The position numbers and the translations under genes were made by a program. 64,000 bases of DNA from Aphrocallistes beatrix (taxonomy: Eukaryota > Porifera > Hexactinellida > Sceptrulophora > Aphrocallistidae). Shown one piece after another: positions 1 through 11,705 of this stretch. The stretch is from NCBI GenBank assembly GCA_963281255.1, contig OY725491.1, positions 5,630,857 to 5,694,856 of the forward strand, given 5' to 3'. Positions within the stretch are counted from its first letter, which is position 1. Each line of letters begins with the position of its first letter. Under the pieces are notes generated by a model. That model saw only the letters and a list, made by a program, of their open reading frames with translations, had not been told where the DNA came from and searched no databases.

Positions 1-150
1 TATTCCAACTTGTGTTGCAAATGGAAATTATTGCAATCGTACACCTTCCAATTACCAAATTAATTTGGACAGAAAACATCAATCGTCGAGTTTTAAAAGA
101 CATCTTTCATTCCTAATTGATACACAAGTATTATTCTGTTTTGAGTGTAC

Positions 151-3100
151 CTTTCATGAGCGGTCCTTCTATGATGTGAATAGGACGAGAATAGAGGTCA
201 GGACTCAACCTGGCAGCCTCCACATCTTCAGTTATGTACTTGTCAATGCCTTTAATTAGTGAGTACTCTATCCTATCTTCTAACGGATCGTCTCTCCACT
301 CCTCTACAGCGCCTGGAGTCAGTACACTCCCTGAACCTAGGCCTGAAAAAGAGTATTGTACCAATATCATTCATAAATAAATGGGATAAAATATACTTTT
401 GTTTAAATTTGAATTTGAGTAAGAAAGAGGAAATTTGATAAATAATATTGAATATTAAAATTGTATACCGTCACTTTAATTTTTTCAATCAATTAAACAC
501 TCTTTTGTGATAAATTTCATAATTCTGTGTGACTAAAGGACATTTTTTCTAAATATACCAATATGTCTCGATTTTGATGGAATATCAGCTGTTTCAAAAA
601 AGGTTCAAAACTCCTCGCATAAATAACATCAATCTAATATTATTCAATTAAGTCTAAAATGCATTCCAGATAGTCAACTCACCTTCTGCATAAGCGAGTA
701 GTCTCTCAGTAGCATCCGGTCTCTTATTCCATAGAATATCTTCACACAGCTCCAACAGCTCTTTTGGTATATCAGAATACACTGGTAGTTGTCCAGCATT
801 GACTATCCCCATATCCATACCAGCTTGAATTGCATGGTACAGAAACACTGAATGCATCGCCGAACGTAAGTATTCTTTGCCACGAAAGGCGAACGAAAGG
901 TTTGAAACGCCTCCACTCACTCTAGACTCAGGGAGATGCTCTTTTATCAGTTTGGTTGCTTCGATAAAAGCTATCCCATACTCATTGTGTTCTTCCATTC
1001 CTGTCCCAATTGTCAAAATGTTTGAATCAAATATGATATCAGATGGATTGAAGTCCAACGTGTTAACCAAGAGGTCATACGAACGCTTGCAGATATCAAA
1101 TTTTCTCTGACTTTCAGTCGCTTGGCCCACTTCGTCAAAAGCCATCACGACTACAGCAGCTCCGTGATTCTTGATTAGTCTCGCTTTTTCAATGAAATCC
1201 CGTTCTCCCTCTTTCAGACTTATACTGTTCACAATACATTTGCCTATAACAATGCGAAACTGCTTATAAGATTAGAAATTAAATGTATACCATATACTGG
1301 AATATTAGCCGGGGCGATTATTAAAAAACATTAAATTACCTGGGGTAATTTCTATTTATAGCAAAGACCCACACTTCTAAGGTTTCCCCGCCCAAAATGA
1401 CTTAACCGGAAATGAGTTAGCAAAAATCTAGCGCCATTTAAGAGTTAAATTTAGTCCCATTTGCCCCCTGAAGAAAAATTAATATCTCAGATATAAGCGA
1501 GTTTTTAATGAATATTACTGCACGAGTGAATCAAGAAATGGTAGAAAGGAAGAATTTACCATTAATATTTTTTCCAACAGGTACAAAAAAATTATAAGCA
1601 CCATCTTTGGGGAGGGTGATTATTCTAGGGCCGGCTACTATTCGAGTAAATACGGATCTAGATTTAAGTTTTTCATGTTGGCAAACAAATACAGTCAGGG
1701 TCGCTTTTTGTGAACCACCAGGGGACCAAAGAATCTGTTCATAATAGAGATACTCCATATTAAGCGAACTTGATTCAATACAAATCCTATCTAAGAAATG
1801 AAATTGGGACCAGGAGGTTAGTTCATAATAAACGAATGTTCATATTAAGCGGGTTCATAATAAGCGACCCTGACTGTATTTATATATTAAATGAGTGAAA
1901 GAGTTTAGGAAATTTATAAGATTAACTCACCCTGTGCACATTTCAACCCTGCCTCTATAACTCTAAAATTACTCGAATCAATGCACAAAGGCACCCTTGC
2001 TATGTCTGGGTCTGAAGAAATGAGGTTACAGAACCGACCCATAACCTTGACTCCATCCAGCATGCCTTCGTCCACGTTTATATCCAAAATCTGCGCACCA
2101 GCATTCACCTGTTCTTTAGCCACTTGTAGGGCTTCTTCAAACTTATCAGTTTTCACCAAACGGCAGAATTTCCTACTTCCAGCAACATTACATCTCTCTC
2201 CAATGTTGATAAAGTTTGTAAACTTGGATATTTTCATCAATTCGAGGCCAGATAACAGAGTCTCTCCTCTGTGAATGTTCAGTTTAGGTACACGTGGTTT
2301 CACACCTTTCATGGCCTCAGCAATCGCTTTAATATGCTCAGGCGTACTCCCACAGCAGCCACCGACTAAATTCAGAAATCCCGAATCAGCGAATTCTCTC
2401 AAACACTCTGACATTGACTGTGGGGTTTCGTCGTAACCGCCGAATGCGTTAGGAAGACCGGCGTTCGGGTAACACAGAGTGAAGATAGAAGTGAATTGGC
2501 TAACCGTTTGGATGAATGGACGAATTTCCTTCGGACCTAATGCACAGTTGAGACCGATAGCCAGAGGCTTACTGTGCAGGAGACTCGTGAGGAACGCTTC
2601 TGTCGTCTGTCCGGATAAAGTACGGCCACTCTTGTCAACGATGGTTCCTTTACAAGAAATGTTACCGGTAAAAATAAACAAAATTTCTACTATCGTGACC
2701 CACGCATACGAGCCATGATAAATGTGGGACGCAGCGTTGAATTTCGCGGGACATGGCGGGACGCAATATCAAATTATACATAGATTCAAAAAAAGCGGGA
2801 CATAATGGGGAAATTTCATGTAAAAGCGGGAGACTTATGAAAATTAGTTCAACAGAAGAGTGAAAAAGCGGAAGTCCTGCCAAAAACTGGAGAGTTGGCA
2901 TGTATGCCTACGTTATAATCACCTGATATCATCACTGGAACTTTCCTATATCCGCTGGTGAATAGATTCTCAATAGCGAAGAGAGCGGCTTTAGCATTGG
3001 CGGTATCGAATATGGTCTCCACGAAGAGAATGTCCACTCCTCCGTCCAGCAATCCCTTAGCCTGCACGGAGTATCCCTCCACTAACTCATCGAACGTTAT

Positions 3101-3922
3101 GCTGCGGTAGTCTGGACGCTCAACTGAAGGACATTAATGACTAAATTCTAAAAAAAAAGATGCTTTTCGGGCATCTGGGAACTAATTACTAATTGTATGT
3201 CTGTACGGACGTCCATGGGTTTATCTAGGATTTTCCGGTACATTTTTGAAGGTGATGAAAGTTATATGACACCCAAGCAGGGGTTTATCTTGTAATTCCA
3301 GGGTGGTGGAAACCCGGCACCAAAATCGAATCACACCTTGACTCTTCGGGCGATACCATCCTGGTACCTATATGTTCCGGTGAGTACCTAGATAAACCCA
3401 TGCGTCCTCCCCTCATGCACCATCTCACCAACTAAGCAACTTAGCTCTGCTATGCATACCTGATGGAGACACTGAAAGAGTCCTGTTGGTAGGTCCCATC
3501 GCCCCAGCGACAAACCTAGGCACTCCAGTCCGTCTACTGACGTCATAGCAGCACTCCAGTGCGATAACAGCAGCCGCTTTATTAATCTCGTAGGTGAGAT
3601 CTTGTGTGGCGTAATCTGACTGTGATACAGTTGTACCGTTGAATGTATTCGTTTCTAGGATATCAGCACCTGCTTCTAGGTAACCTGTGTGTATCTCTTT
3701 GATGATGTGTGGCTGAGTGAGGCATAGGATGTCATTGTTACCCTTGAGGTCCTTGTGGTGGCTTTTAAACCTCTCACCTCTGAAGTCCTCCTCCTTGAGC
3801 CTATAACTCTGCACCATAGTCCCCATTCCTCCGTCTATTATCATTATTCTCTCGTGGAGTTGTGTGGTGAGGTGGGCTCTGAGGTTGACAATACCTCGAG
3901 GATCCGGGTTGGAAGCTGACAT
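151..3922 (-). CDS. MTR: Methionine synthase (5' exons; gene runs off the left edge)
   Basis: Cobalamin-dependent methionine synthase, which moves the methyl group of 5-methyl-tetrahydrofolate to homocysteine in the cytosol. I read five exons in transcript order: 3922-3460, 3123-2923, 2647-1931, 1243-683 and 342-151. All junctions are GT-AG, all four introns are phase 1, and together they give 711 residues. The homocysteine-binding barrel spans about 1-340, with DGGMGTM near the start, GLNCALG (Cys256) and VGGCCGS (Cys319, Cys320) as zinc ligands. The pterin-binding domain follows (about 370-640, [14 protein letters not shown] and DEVGQATES), then the start of the cobalamin module ([29 protein letters not shown]). 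The last exon ends on a phase-1 donor, so the rest of the cobalamin and reactivation domains must lie outside the window. The ATG at 3922 is the first in frame and fits the family's short N-terminus. The family is certain; only exon edges are inferred. Confidence 0.95.
1333..1448 (-). repeat. Dispersed repeat in an MTR intron (inverted copy at 23834-23950)
   Basis: About 115 bp that reappears, reverse-complemented and nearly identical, in an ELAC1 intron at 23834-23950. Shared blocks include CTAACTCATTTCCGGTTAAG and GGCGGGGAAACCTT. No coding potential. It is probably a small non-autonomous element; I could not fix its ends. Confidence 0.75.
1692..1876. mobile_element. Pogo-like MITE in an MTR intron
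   Basis: A 185-bp element with perfect terminal inverted repeats, CAGTCAGGGTCGC at the left and GCGACCCTGACTG at the right, flanked on both sides by TA. A TA target duplication with ends starting CAGT is typical of pogo/Tigger-type Tc1-mariner elements. No transposase is encoded, so it is non-autonomous. Confidence 0.8.
2705..2905. mobile_element. MITE-like repeat rich in GGGAC motifs in an MTR intron
   Basis: The ends read roughly CATACGAGCC at the left and GGCATGTATG at the right. The interior is full of GCGGGAC/GTCCCGC motifs. A related, shorter copy lies at 20401-20500, where the ends are ATACATGCC and GGCATGTAT. The boundaries are approximate. Confidence 0.5.
3207..3407. mobile_element. 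MITE-like inverted repeat in the first MTR intron
   Basis: About 200 bp bounded by imperfect inverted repeats: GGACGTCCATGGGTTTATCT at the left and AGATAAACCCATGCGTCC at the right. No ORF. Probably a non-autonomous DNA transposon. Confidence 0.6.
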
Positions 3923-4390
3923 TGTGAATTCCTATTTCACTAAGCGATACTATTGAATGGTAAGTTGATGTGTACAATAGTAGAATTAAATAGATAAATG
4001 TGTATGAATGCACGAGTGAAGTATTGTATACATCAAAGACCTGATACATTGGTAATTGCAGAAATTTCTTGCGGAATATGTAGGTTTAAAAAGTGTGTAA
4101 ACTTCCCTTCAATTCTATAACAATTAGTTTCCTTACATAATCACTTTTGGACAAAAAAACAACAATTTTTTTCACAAAGATTTTCCAAATATTCCGAAAG
4201 AGGATATTAGTGCGTGAATGTGTACATATTCCCACACTTTTAAAAATTTCTCACCAAGTTTGCATGCAAATCGTATCAACTAGCCTTATAACTAACAAAA
4301 TACAGAACTAGCTAAGAGTGCGTAAGTGTTGGGATAAGTGAACAGGAGTAACAGAGTGGAATTCACATACAAATACAGGCCAGGAGCTAA
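3923..4390. other. Intergenic region between MTR start and POC5 end
   Basis: This 468-bp AT-rich gap must hold the MTR promoter and 5' leader and the 3' UTR of POC5, since both genes run on the minus strand. I see no clear TATA box, CpG-rich block or repeat that would define a promoter. Confidence 0.4.
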
Positions 4391-7300
4391 TCAATGGGCA
4401 ACAGGTGCATGCCTCTGCACAAGCACTTTATGCTTATTGCCACGACTGGGAGCAATATTCGTCCGTTTCAAACTGTGAATAGATATTGGAGGAGGCTGCG
4501 AATCCTTCGGTTTGGGAAGGGTTGAAGTTGAAGTTGAAGAAATGTGGGACTTTTTCAATGATTTCGCTATCGGAACGTAGTTACTTGACGTGGAAGGTGG
4601 AAGTGGCTCGGGTTGCAGTTCAAGGGGAGGAGGTACTTCGGTGGTTTCAGGAGGTGGGTTCACGTCTGGAGGCTGAAACATGGTCATCGCTTCCATACTG
4701 AGAGCACACACGCCACGCATAAATGCCTTTTTCATCGTCTCTTCGTATGTTTCTCTGTCTCGAGTTAAAGTCTTCACTTCTTCGCGGGTTTCAAACAGAG
4801 CATTTTCAGATGTAGCTAGCTTCAATTCATAATCGGCTGTTAGTTGAGTGCACACCTTGAAAATATAAATTCGTATGTAGAGAAAAATTAAACAATAATC
4901 GGTTATGTGGAAAAATTGAGGCTGAATATTTCCAAAATTAAAGTATGATTGGTTAATTGTTCCTATTGAAAGAATGAAGGTGTCAAGAAAATGAATGACT
5001 ATCCCTGGCACGTCCTGGAATGTTGAAGTGAAAGTGAAAGTAAATTGAAAGTGAAAATGAAAGTGGGCCATTTCTATTTATACTTTTGATCCCAAGTATT
5101 CCCAGAGCTATTCTGGATCAAATTTTAAAATCTAAAATTGGATTTTTCGAGGGAGGTGATTATTCGAATGGCTGGCTACTATTCGGGTATACAGGGTAAT
5201 CTAACACTGAATCAATTCGAGTTTTGAGACTCCAATCACGAAGAGACCATTACCTGCTGCGCTCTAGCTTGACAGGCTCTCTCCACTCTCGCCTTCCACT
5301 TCCCTTCGATGATAGAGCGCCAGGCTTCCCACGCCTTCCTCCGCAATCTCCGTACGTTGCTTTGCTCGGCTAGTCTCAGCTTAAGAGAAGAGCCTCTCGC
5401 CTCACATAGACCCTCACGCCAGACACTCCAGTAACGACGGAGGTTACACGTGCGTCGAACCTAGAGCACAGTTCTCTATATACAATGCATGCTAGTATCC
5501 TATGGAATCTCTCAATAGAAGCTGCACTAAAACATTGAAAAACTTCCCACTATATTTCGTAACGGAAAGATTTCATGGAGATAAATTCAGTCAACGGCAT
5601 TAATATATGACAACACAAAATTATTGAAAAAATTGAATACTGTAGCTTAAATATCAAACTTCCTCCTTGTTTCACCTTTAAATTTTTTTAATATAATATT
5701 TTGCGAAATTTTTACACTACAGTCGAAACCGTTTTTCTCACTCCGGTTTATCCTTACTTATCGGTTGTTTCTTACTATTTCAGAATCTTAATTATGTAAA
5801 AAATTCCAAATCTATATTAATTTCCATCGGTCTTTTCTTACTGTTCGAACCTGTAAAGAAATAGTAAGAAAAAACCGGTTTCGACTGTACCTCTCTTTGT
5901 ATAGGTTACAGCTATATAATATGGACCTCTAGAGAACAAAGATATGTGTCCATAAATCAGAAATTCACATTAAGGATTTACATAAGCACCCTAACAACAA
6001 CTCTACCTTACTGAGCGACCGTGTTATTCCATCTATCGCCTGGTTACGGTGCACTAGAGACTGCTCGTAGCGTGCTACAAGCTCACGCATGGACTCCAAC
6101 TCTCTCTGCAAGCTGTTCACTTCGAATACTCTCTCCTCCCGAGTCCTGTTGATAGAATCCCGGACCTTAGCATTGAGACGTGTCTGTATCTGTTGTACTT
6201 CTGCCAGCACGTTATGCTTGAAATTCCCGCACCACTCATCAATGAAATCATCTAAAGATGATGAAATATGTTGATTGAATAAGACAAACTATATAATATG
6301 CAGTGTGGGTGAACTTTATGGAGCTTTGTCTATTAGTATTAATTTATTATATACACATTAGTGGCTCTCATCAAGACTGTATATTTGGATCAGAAAATAT
6401 GTAGAATTTTGATTAGAATTGTGGAATTTCAATACTACTTAATACAAATTTCACATTTCTGACCAAAATTTTACATTGGTTTTCTGATTAAAATTCTAAA
6501 CATTTTCTGATCAAAATAAACAGTCTCATTCTCATCATTATAATTATCACTAGATTAGCATAGTAATGGGCCATTTACACATATTTGGCCTTATTCGCTT
6601 TTTTTAATAAACTCATAAACTAACTCATCCTATGCAGCTCTATAGCATCAGTAGAAATCTCATTTGAAGCAGGCTGTCTTTCAGTGACTTCAGTGATGAG
6701 ATGGAAATCTGTATTATTCGACTGCTGCATGCCTCGATCCATTTCTGTCAGAAGCATGTGATGAGTGACAGGTGGCTGAGTGGGTACTGATTTAGTTTCT
6801 CTAGCAAACTCTTCAGAATCTAACTCCAAGTCTATCAGGTCGGATTCTGGCTGGAAGAGATGGGATGGAGTCGGGTAAGGCTCTGGTGCGATCTCGGATA
6901 GATGAGTTGCAGCTGAGTGGAGAGTTGACTTAAAGAAAGTCTCACGTGGTTGGAATGAATCTGAATCGGAGGAGTGATCTATGGAAAATATTTATATCGT
7001 CGAATAGTAGCCGGGGGCCTAATTAGATGCAAAATTATTCTGGCAATTAAATTGTGTCTTTTGGCTAACATTATTTTGACAAATAATTTGTATTGTGACT
7101 CCTTGGGTGCCAAAATAGTGGAATTTATTTGCCAAAATAATGCTATTTCAGGTTTTTCGCCAAAAGAAAAAGAGTTGCCAAAATTATGGTAAATCCATTA
7201 TTAATTTTCAGACCAATATCATAACACATCTTGGTCTCTTCATTGAAGAATAACAATGGATCTTTAGTGATTGAAAGTTTGAAACAAAACATAATTAATC

Positions 7301-7611
7301 TCACTCAAATCGTATAACCCCCAACCCCCACAAATCAAATTTTTCTCAGAACCAAACATAGAGACATTAAAATCCAGTTTCTAGGATTCTAGCTCATTCT
7401 CACCGGGTTGCTTCTTGAGTGGACTCATAAGTTCGCTATCCATGGTTGGAACATCGTTAGAGAGAGGTAGGGGCTGGTAGGGGGCAATGAGAGCATGCTT
7501 GAGTAGTTCTTCGTATTCCTCTCTGAAAGTGGTAGAGACAGAACTCCCTCTGCTCTCTTCTAGCTCTGGGACTGGTAGAGAGAGGTTGTTATCCTCTGGG
7601 CTATTCTCCAT
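4391..7611 (-). CDS. POC5: POC5-like centriolar protein
   Basis: Centrin-binding coiled-coil protein of the distal centriole lumen. I read five exons: 7611-7404, 6978-6625, 6251-6007, 5460-5254 and 4855-4391, with GT-AG junctions. They give 492 residues; human POC5 has about 575. The N-terminus carries the conserved SRGSSVSTTFREEYEELL block (about residues 19-37). Exon 3 is coiled coil. Exon 4 (270-338) holds the tryptophan-rich helices RRYWSVWREG and RKAWEAWRSIIEGKW that resemble centrin-binding repeats, ending VERACQARA. Exon 5 carries the family signature AFMRGVCALSMEAMTMFQ at 382-399, then a proline- and serine-rich tail. I identify it by recalled similarity to human POC5 in the first, middle and signature blocks. 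The serine/threonine-rich stretch of exon 2 is poorly conserved. It implies an organism that builds centrioles. Confidence 0.88.
5720..5887. mobile_element. Pogo-like MITE in a POC5 intron
   Basis: A 168-bp element with terminal inverted repeats CAGTCGAAACCG and CGGTTTCGACTG and TA on both flanks. The two arms also pair further in (TTTTTCTCACTCCGG against TAGTAAGAAAAAACCGG). It carries no coding sequence. Confidence 0.8.
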
Positions 7612-7693
7612 ATATCTAAATCTCCTTTTACAGAATATATGCTACTCGTCGTAGTATTTAAGAATTTCTAGTAGAGTGGTTGTTTTGAAATAA

Positions 7694-8235
7694 TCCTTAC
7701 TATTAAAACTCGATTAATGTTTGTTTGTTTGTATATATATATCTAACGAATTGATTGAAGAAACTGCCAGGCCCAGGAAGCTGATTTTTGGCATGTGGGA
7801 GTCTTTTGGCTATGGCTCCAGTAAGTTCTGAGTTCAGAGCAAAATGTCGACTCATCATGGAATTATGACGTCATTGTTCCATTTTTAAAAGTTAAGCAAC
7901 ACAGTTATTCGGGCATAACTCAGCCATTATAGGAGATAGAAAGATGAAATTTTAATAGAATCTGTATACTAACACGCCTCACACATGATACAACTATCAT
8001 AAAAAAATGATGACTCACCACTTTGTTATGACGTCATCATTACTATCAAAAATTTTAAAAATTGACAAATTTGGTGATTTTTCGAGTGATATCGATTTTA
8101 AAACTAAGATGGACATATTTAGAGATGATATCTCCCTTATAATTAACCAATCTCACCTCCAGGCGACCGAAGGGAGCCTCCGGCGGACACGAAGTGTCCC
8201 CCAGCCGCGCAGCGCAAGCAAGCGAATCGCGCTTG
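7694..8235 (+). mobile_element. Non-autonomous Helitron-like element, copy A
   Basis: A 542-bp element with a near full-length inverse copy at 40315-40873. Its 5' end reads TCCTTACTATTAAAACTCG after a flanking A. Its 3' end has a GC-rich hairpin (CGCGCAGCGC ... GCG-CGCG) followed at once by CTTG and a flanking T. There are no terminal inverted repeats and no target duplication. A 5' TC, a 3' subterminal hairpin and insertion between A and T are Helitron hallmarks; CTTG departs from the usual CTRR. No Rep/helicase ORF is present. Confidence 0.65.
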
Positions 8236-8691
8236 TTATAATGATACCATCAAGAGATTAGATATGTACTCAAGAGAATGACGTTTTACTGTATTATGAT
8301 GCCCAACCTTGGAAGTATTTGAGAATCCTACAGTTTCAAAATGGTAATGCGGAAATGGTTCGACTTTTTATCATTAGGATTAATGGTGGTTTTTATGTGA
8401 ATTATTTCCTTTTTTGGAAAGTCGAACTATTTCCACCATACTTTCAAAATCAATGCAGAGGTATGAATGGGCTAATTTAGTAAAAGAAGTGAAAATGACA
8501 TAAAATCACATAATTCTGTGATGATGAGTTGGCATTTTCACCTGAAACTCGAACTAACCACTCACCAAATACTCTGGTGTCAGTGGTGTACTAAAATCAG
8601 TTTTAATTGTTTAAATTGAGTCAAGTTGAGTCTGAATTGAGTGTTAAATCGAATTTGAATCGAGTCAATTTCTATATTTTAATATGGAGTA

Positions 8692-8775
8692 CAGTGGAAC
8701 TCCTCCAATCAGGTTATCACCTAATATTATTTTGCAAGATTGTAGAGTAGTGACCGTATCTGAGGAGCTTTACTG
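8692..8775. mobile_element. Short pogo-like inverted-repeat element
   Basis: 84 bp flanked by TA on both sides, with imperfect inverted ends CAGTGGAACTCCTC and GAGGAGCTTTACTG (11 of 14 positions pair). Probably an internally deleted MITE. Confidence 0.5.
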
Positions 8776-9129
8776 TATCTCTTTATTAACTTTTTTATGG
8801 TCTTCTAGTGGGTCATAATTAGCGATCCTGTATATGCGTAAATAAAGGAAATCACGTTTTAATAGTATAAATAAACAACAAGCAACACAAATAATTATAT
8901 CATGAAGATAAAGGTATAAGCTAAAATCGAACATAGGATTACCAGGATGCGAGTGAAGGTTTCAGGGTGCATAAAAGTGTAGAAATCAAAATTAAAAAAT
9001 TGCAAAAAAAACACCATTTTTTATTATATAATTAAAGATTTTGCATGATCATCTCCACATGAACAGGGTCAGTGCATGTTGGGTACTAAGAATGCTAATA
9101 TGCAGAGGCGTAGTCAACTGGATTCAGGG

Positions 9130-9262
9130 TGACGGCAAGGGTGCAGGATGGTGTAGCAAGAGTGCGGCGGGGTGCGGTAAAGTGCGGTATAGTGCGGCGA
9201 GGGTGCGGTACTGTGCGGCAAAGGTGTGGCAAGGATGCGGCAAAAGAGTGTGGCAAGAGTGC
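9130..9262 (+). repeat. GTGCGG-rich minisatellite
   Basis: Degenerate tandem repeats of about 10 bp around GTGCGGxAAG, markedly more GC-rich than the surroundings. The open frames over it are low-complexity and I do not take them as genes. Confidence 0.7.
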
Positions 9263-9490
9263 AGCCATGATGATGTCTATAATATTGTGGGGGACTAGCT
9301 GGAGCAGCACGAAATAAACTTCATCAAGACGAGAATCAGGATTTCGCAGAACGATACAAGAAGAGCATTGAAAAATGGGGTGACAATGTTGAAAAGTAAG
9401 AAGGAATAAGAAGCGTATTTTATAACTTAAATATGGTAAATAAAGTCCATAGCATCCTACACAGTGTATAAAATGCTATGGATATTCATA

Positions 9491-10240
9491 TCATACCCAT
9501 GAAATTTCGCGTTGAAAATTATATTTTTTGGGATTTAGTCCTCTTGAATGCATCGGGCAAGCATTAATAGTGGTATATTTGTTGTATTTACAACTAATCC
9601 GCATATAAATATCCCAAAGTCGCAGAGTCATTTTCAAGATTGTCATAATGACAATGCAAAAGTAAAAAAGTATTTTCGTTATCCTAGACTCGGTCGGATT
9701 AAGATTCGAGTTGGGTTCAAATCGGGCCGAATTTTCTTCAAGCTGAGGGTGCAGACTTAATGATGGGGTTCGAGATGGATTCGTGGTCAGATCTGGATTT
9801 AGATCTGAGTTATCAGATTTTTCAGTGTAGAACTCGGGCTGTGCCGGTAGTGTTTGGTTCTGAAAAGTGGGGCTGATTTCAACTGAGGGTTTAAAGTCTC
9901 TACAAGAAGAATGTGCTTTCGGGACAGAATCTTGTTGGGGCACAGCGTCTTCAGAGGCATTTTTTAGCTGAAACAATCTCGCTGAAATTTTTTGATGAGA
10001 GAATTCTTTAAGTTTGTAAAATCCGAAATCCTGTTCCTTTACCGAATTAAAGATTATGGAACTCTCTCTTGCATCCTTAATCGGCTTTCCAACTGTATCG
10101 AACCATTGGTACTTAGTATTTTCGTTTGAAACCGGGGCGTACATTTTCGCACTTGAGTCGATAACTGCTCTAGTAACAATGGGTTGAAATGGTACCCACT
10201 TATTAAGGTGATAATCGAAAAAAAATGGATTCATAAACAT
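9491..10240 (-). CDS. Hypothetical protein with a possible Ig-like fold
   Basis: A 249-codon ORF that I cannot assign to a family. Residues about 43-80 contain YQWF, GKPI, a hydrophobic strand and then DFGFY, which resembles the Trp and D-x-G-x-Y core of an Ig-like domain. The middle is proline- and serine-rich and disordered-looking. Near residue 190 comes a hydrophobic stretch (ILFYFCIVIMTIL) that could be a membrane segment or read-through into an intron or UTR. The real start may be upstream: a short ORF at 10525-10438 begins MNLSSFTKYLV and ends on a good donor, but I could not join it in frame. Its expression is unproven. Confidence 0.35.
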   Translation of the reverse strand: MFMNPFFFDYHLNKWVPFQPIVTRAVIDSSAKMYAPVSNENTKYQWFDTVGKPIKDARESSIIFNSVKEQDFGFYKLKEFSHQKISARLFQLKNASEDAVPQQDSVPKAHSSCRDFKPSVEISPTFQNQTLPAQPEFYTEKSDNSDLNPDLTTNPSRTPSLSLHPQLEENSARFEPNSNLNPTESRITKILFYFCIVIMTILKMTLRLWDIYMRISCKYNKYTTINACPMHSRGLNPKKYNFQREISWV

Positions 10241-10691
10241 ATTATTTCCGAGATGATTAATGATCAGTAAATTAAAGAATAAGAGTACTTATAATGCACA
10301 TTCACTGGTAGAATGCTTCCTGCCTTCTACCTTATTCTACGGGAAGCTACAAATACGTCCGTTTCCTTGCCACTTGCGTCGTAATTTTGATGGAACTTTA
10401 ATGAACTAAAGCAATGAACTAGATGATCCTTAGTTACCAACTTGTTCTCTCTTTCGCAAAGTTATATTCTGCCAATTCTCACTCAGTGAAGTCACAAGAT
10501 ATTTTGTGAAACTGGACAAATTCATTTCTAGATCCCTGTCGATAATATATCCAGCTAGCTACTCGGGGGCTGCCTGTGGATCCAAAGAGCCTGGACATTT
10601 TTCTCCAGTTATTGCAGAGGGGAAAGTACAGACATTTTCTCTCAAAGTGTCAATAATTTTCCTGGAAAAACCAGTAAACTTTAACGTAGAA

Positions 10692-11355
10692 TCTTACTTG
10701 TATATATTAAACGCTAGGATTCTTTAGTGCTTTATCTTGTTTGATTTTCACACCTTTTCTATACAATATATATGACTTCACTCTCACAATAAAAATCATT
10801 GTATAATGTCTACAATAGACTGTCACTGTTACTAATACTTCAAAGCAATAAATTAATAGATGTTTCAATTTATTTTAGTGTATAGCAATAAAAATGTTTT
10901 GTGCATATTTTCACACCATTTGACGAATATTGAAAAATATATGAGTAGAGACTAGCTTCCAACGGTTGATTTTTTAGGGGTGTAGATTTCGAATATTATA
11001 ATTTCAGATCTGTATTTGTTTACCTTTGTTTACAATTGATACATAAAGTAAACAAATTTAAAAAAATGGGCTAGAGAAAAGCTGCCAACGACATTGGGTT
11101 TTTATGGGTGTATATTTTGAATATCATATTTTCAAACCATATGATAAATAATTTGTTTACTTATGTTCACAATAGATACATAAAGTAAACAAAGCTCAAA
11201 AAGATGTTAGAAACTAGCTTTCAACTGTTGATCTGTGAATTTCGAGGCGTAGATTCCTAATATTGCATCAAATCTATCGAATCTGAATTTTTTGATATCC
11301 CCAGCGACTCTGAGAACACAAAGTCTTCGCTAGCCGCTCTATGCTAGTGCGCTTG
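10692..11355 (+). mobile_element. Helitron-like element of a second family, with internal repeats
   Basis: It begins A|TCTTACTTGTATATATTAAA and ends GTGCGCTTG|T, matching the terminal pattern of the 7694-8235 element. The interior has about three degenerate direct repeats of roughly 115 bp, each with a CTAGCTTnCAACnGTTGAT-like block, a GTAGATTTCGAATAT-like block and a GTTTAC...TACATAAAGTAAACAAA segment. Related copies in reverse orientation lie at 32054-32778, 34640-35191 and 48245-48681. No protein is encoded. Confidence 0.55.
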
Positions 11356-11705
11356 TTTACTTATAATCCTCCAAATTGTGGTTAGATAATATTTCCGATT
11401 CGAAGGTAGATCTTATTTTGATTTGTAATTTTTTATTGACAAATGAAATTATGTCCCATCCTTTATGTTAACTATCATAATGAGCTAGTTATTAATTACG
11501 TATATTTACACAAAGTACTAACGTTAATTACTAAAATACAATGTATATATATACACTAGAAACAAATCAATACTAATAAGAAATACAAAACAAGGTTAAA
11601 GGAGGTGAGAATTAAAAACATAACACTTCATATGCATTGAGACAGATTAGTCATGAAGTAGATGGAATATGAATTATTAAAGATGTCAAACGTTCGCTGT
11701 GTCCG

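Larger units (their letters stand above)
7612..9490. other. Intergenic region, POC5 5' flank
   Basis: No gene recognised. It holds a Helitron-like element (7694-8235), an inverted repeat at about 8352-8443 whose arms share GTTCGACTTT, a short pogo-like element (8692-8775) and a GTGCGG-type minisatellite (9130-9262). The POC5 promoter should lie just above 7611. Confidence 0.5.

Noticed and set aside
8007-8261. ORF in the Helitron-like element (inverse counterpart at 40312-40542)
   Set aside because: Present in both copies only because the element is repeated; it shows no Rep, helicase or other transposon protein motif.
9170-9260. Possible CRISPR-like or regularly spaced repeats
   Set aside because: The units are contiguous with no unique spacers, and the genome is eukaryotic.
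9041-9317. ORFs on both strands over the GTGCGG repeats
   Set aside because: Low-complexity repeat translations with no domain features.
10506-10727. Plus-strand ORF of 73 codons
   Set aside because: Overlaps a Helitron-like end and has no recognisable features.
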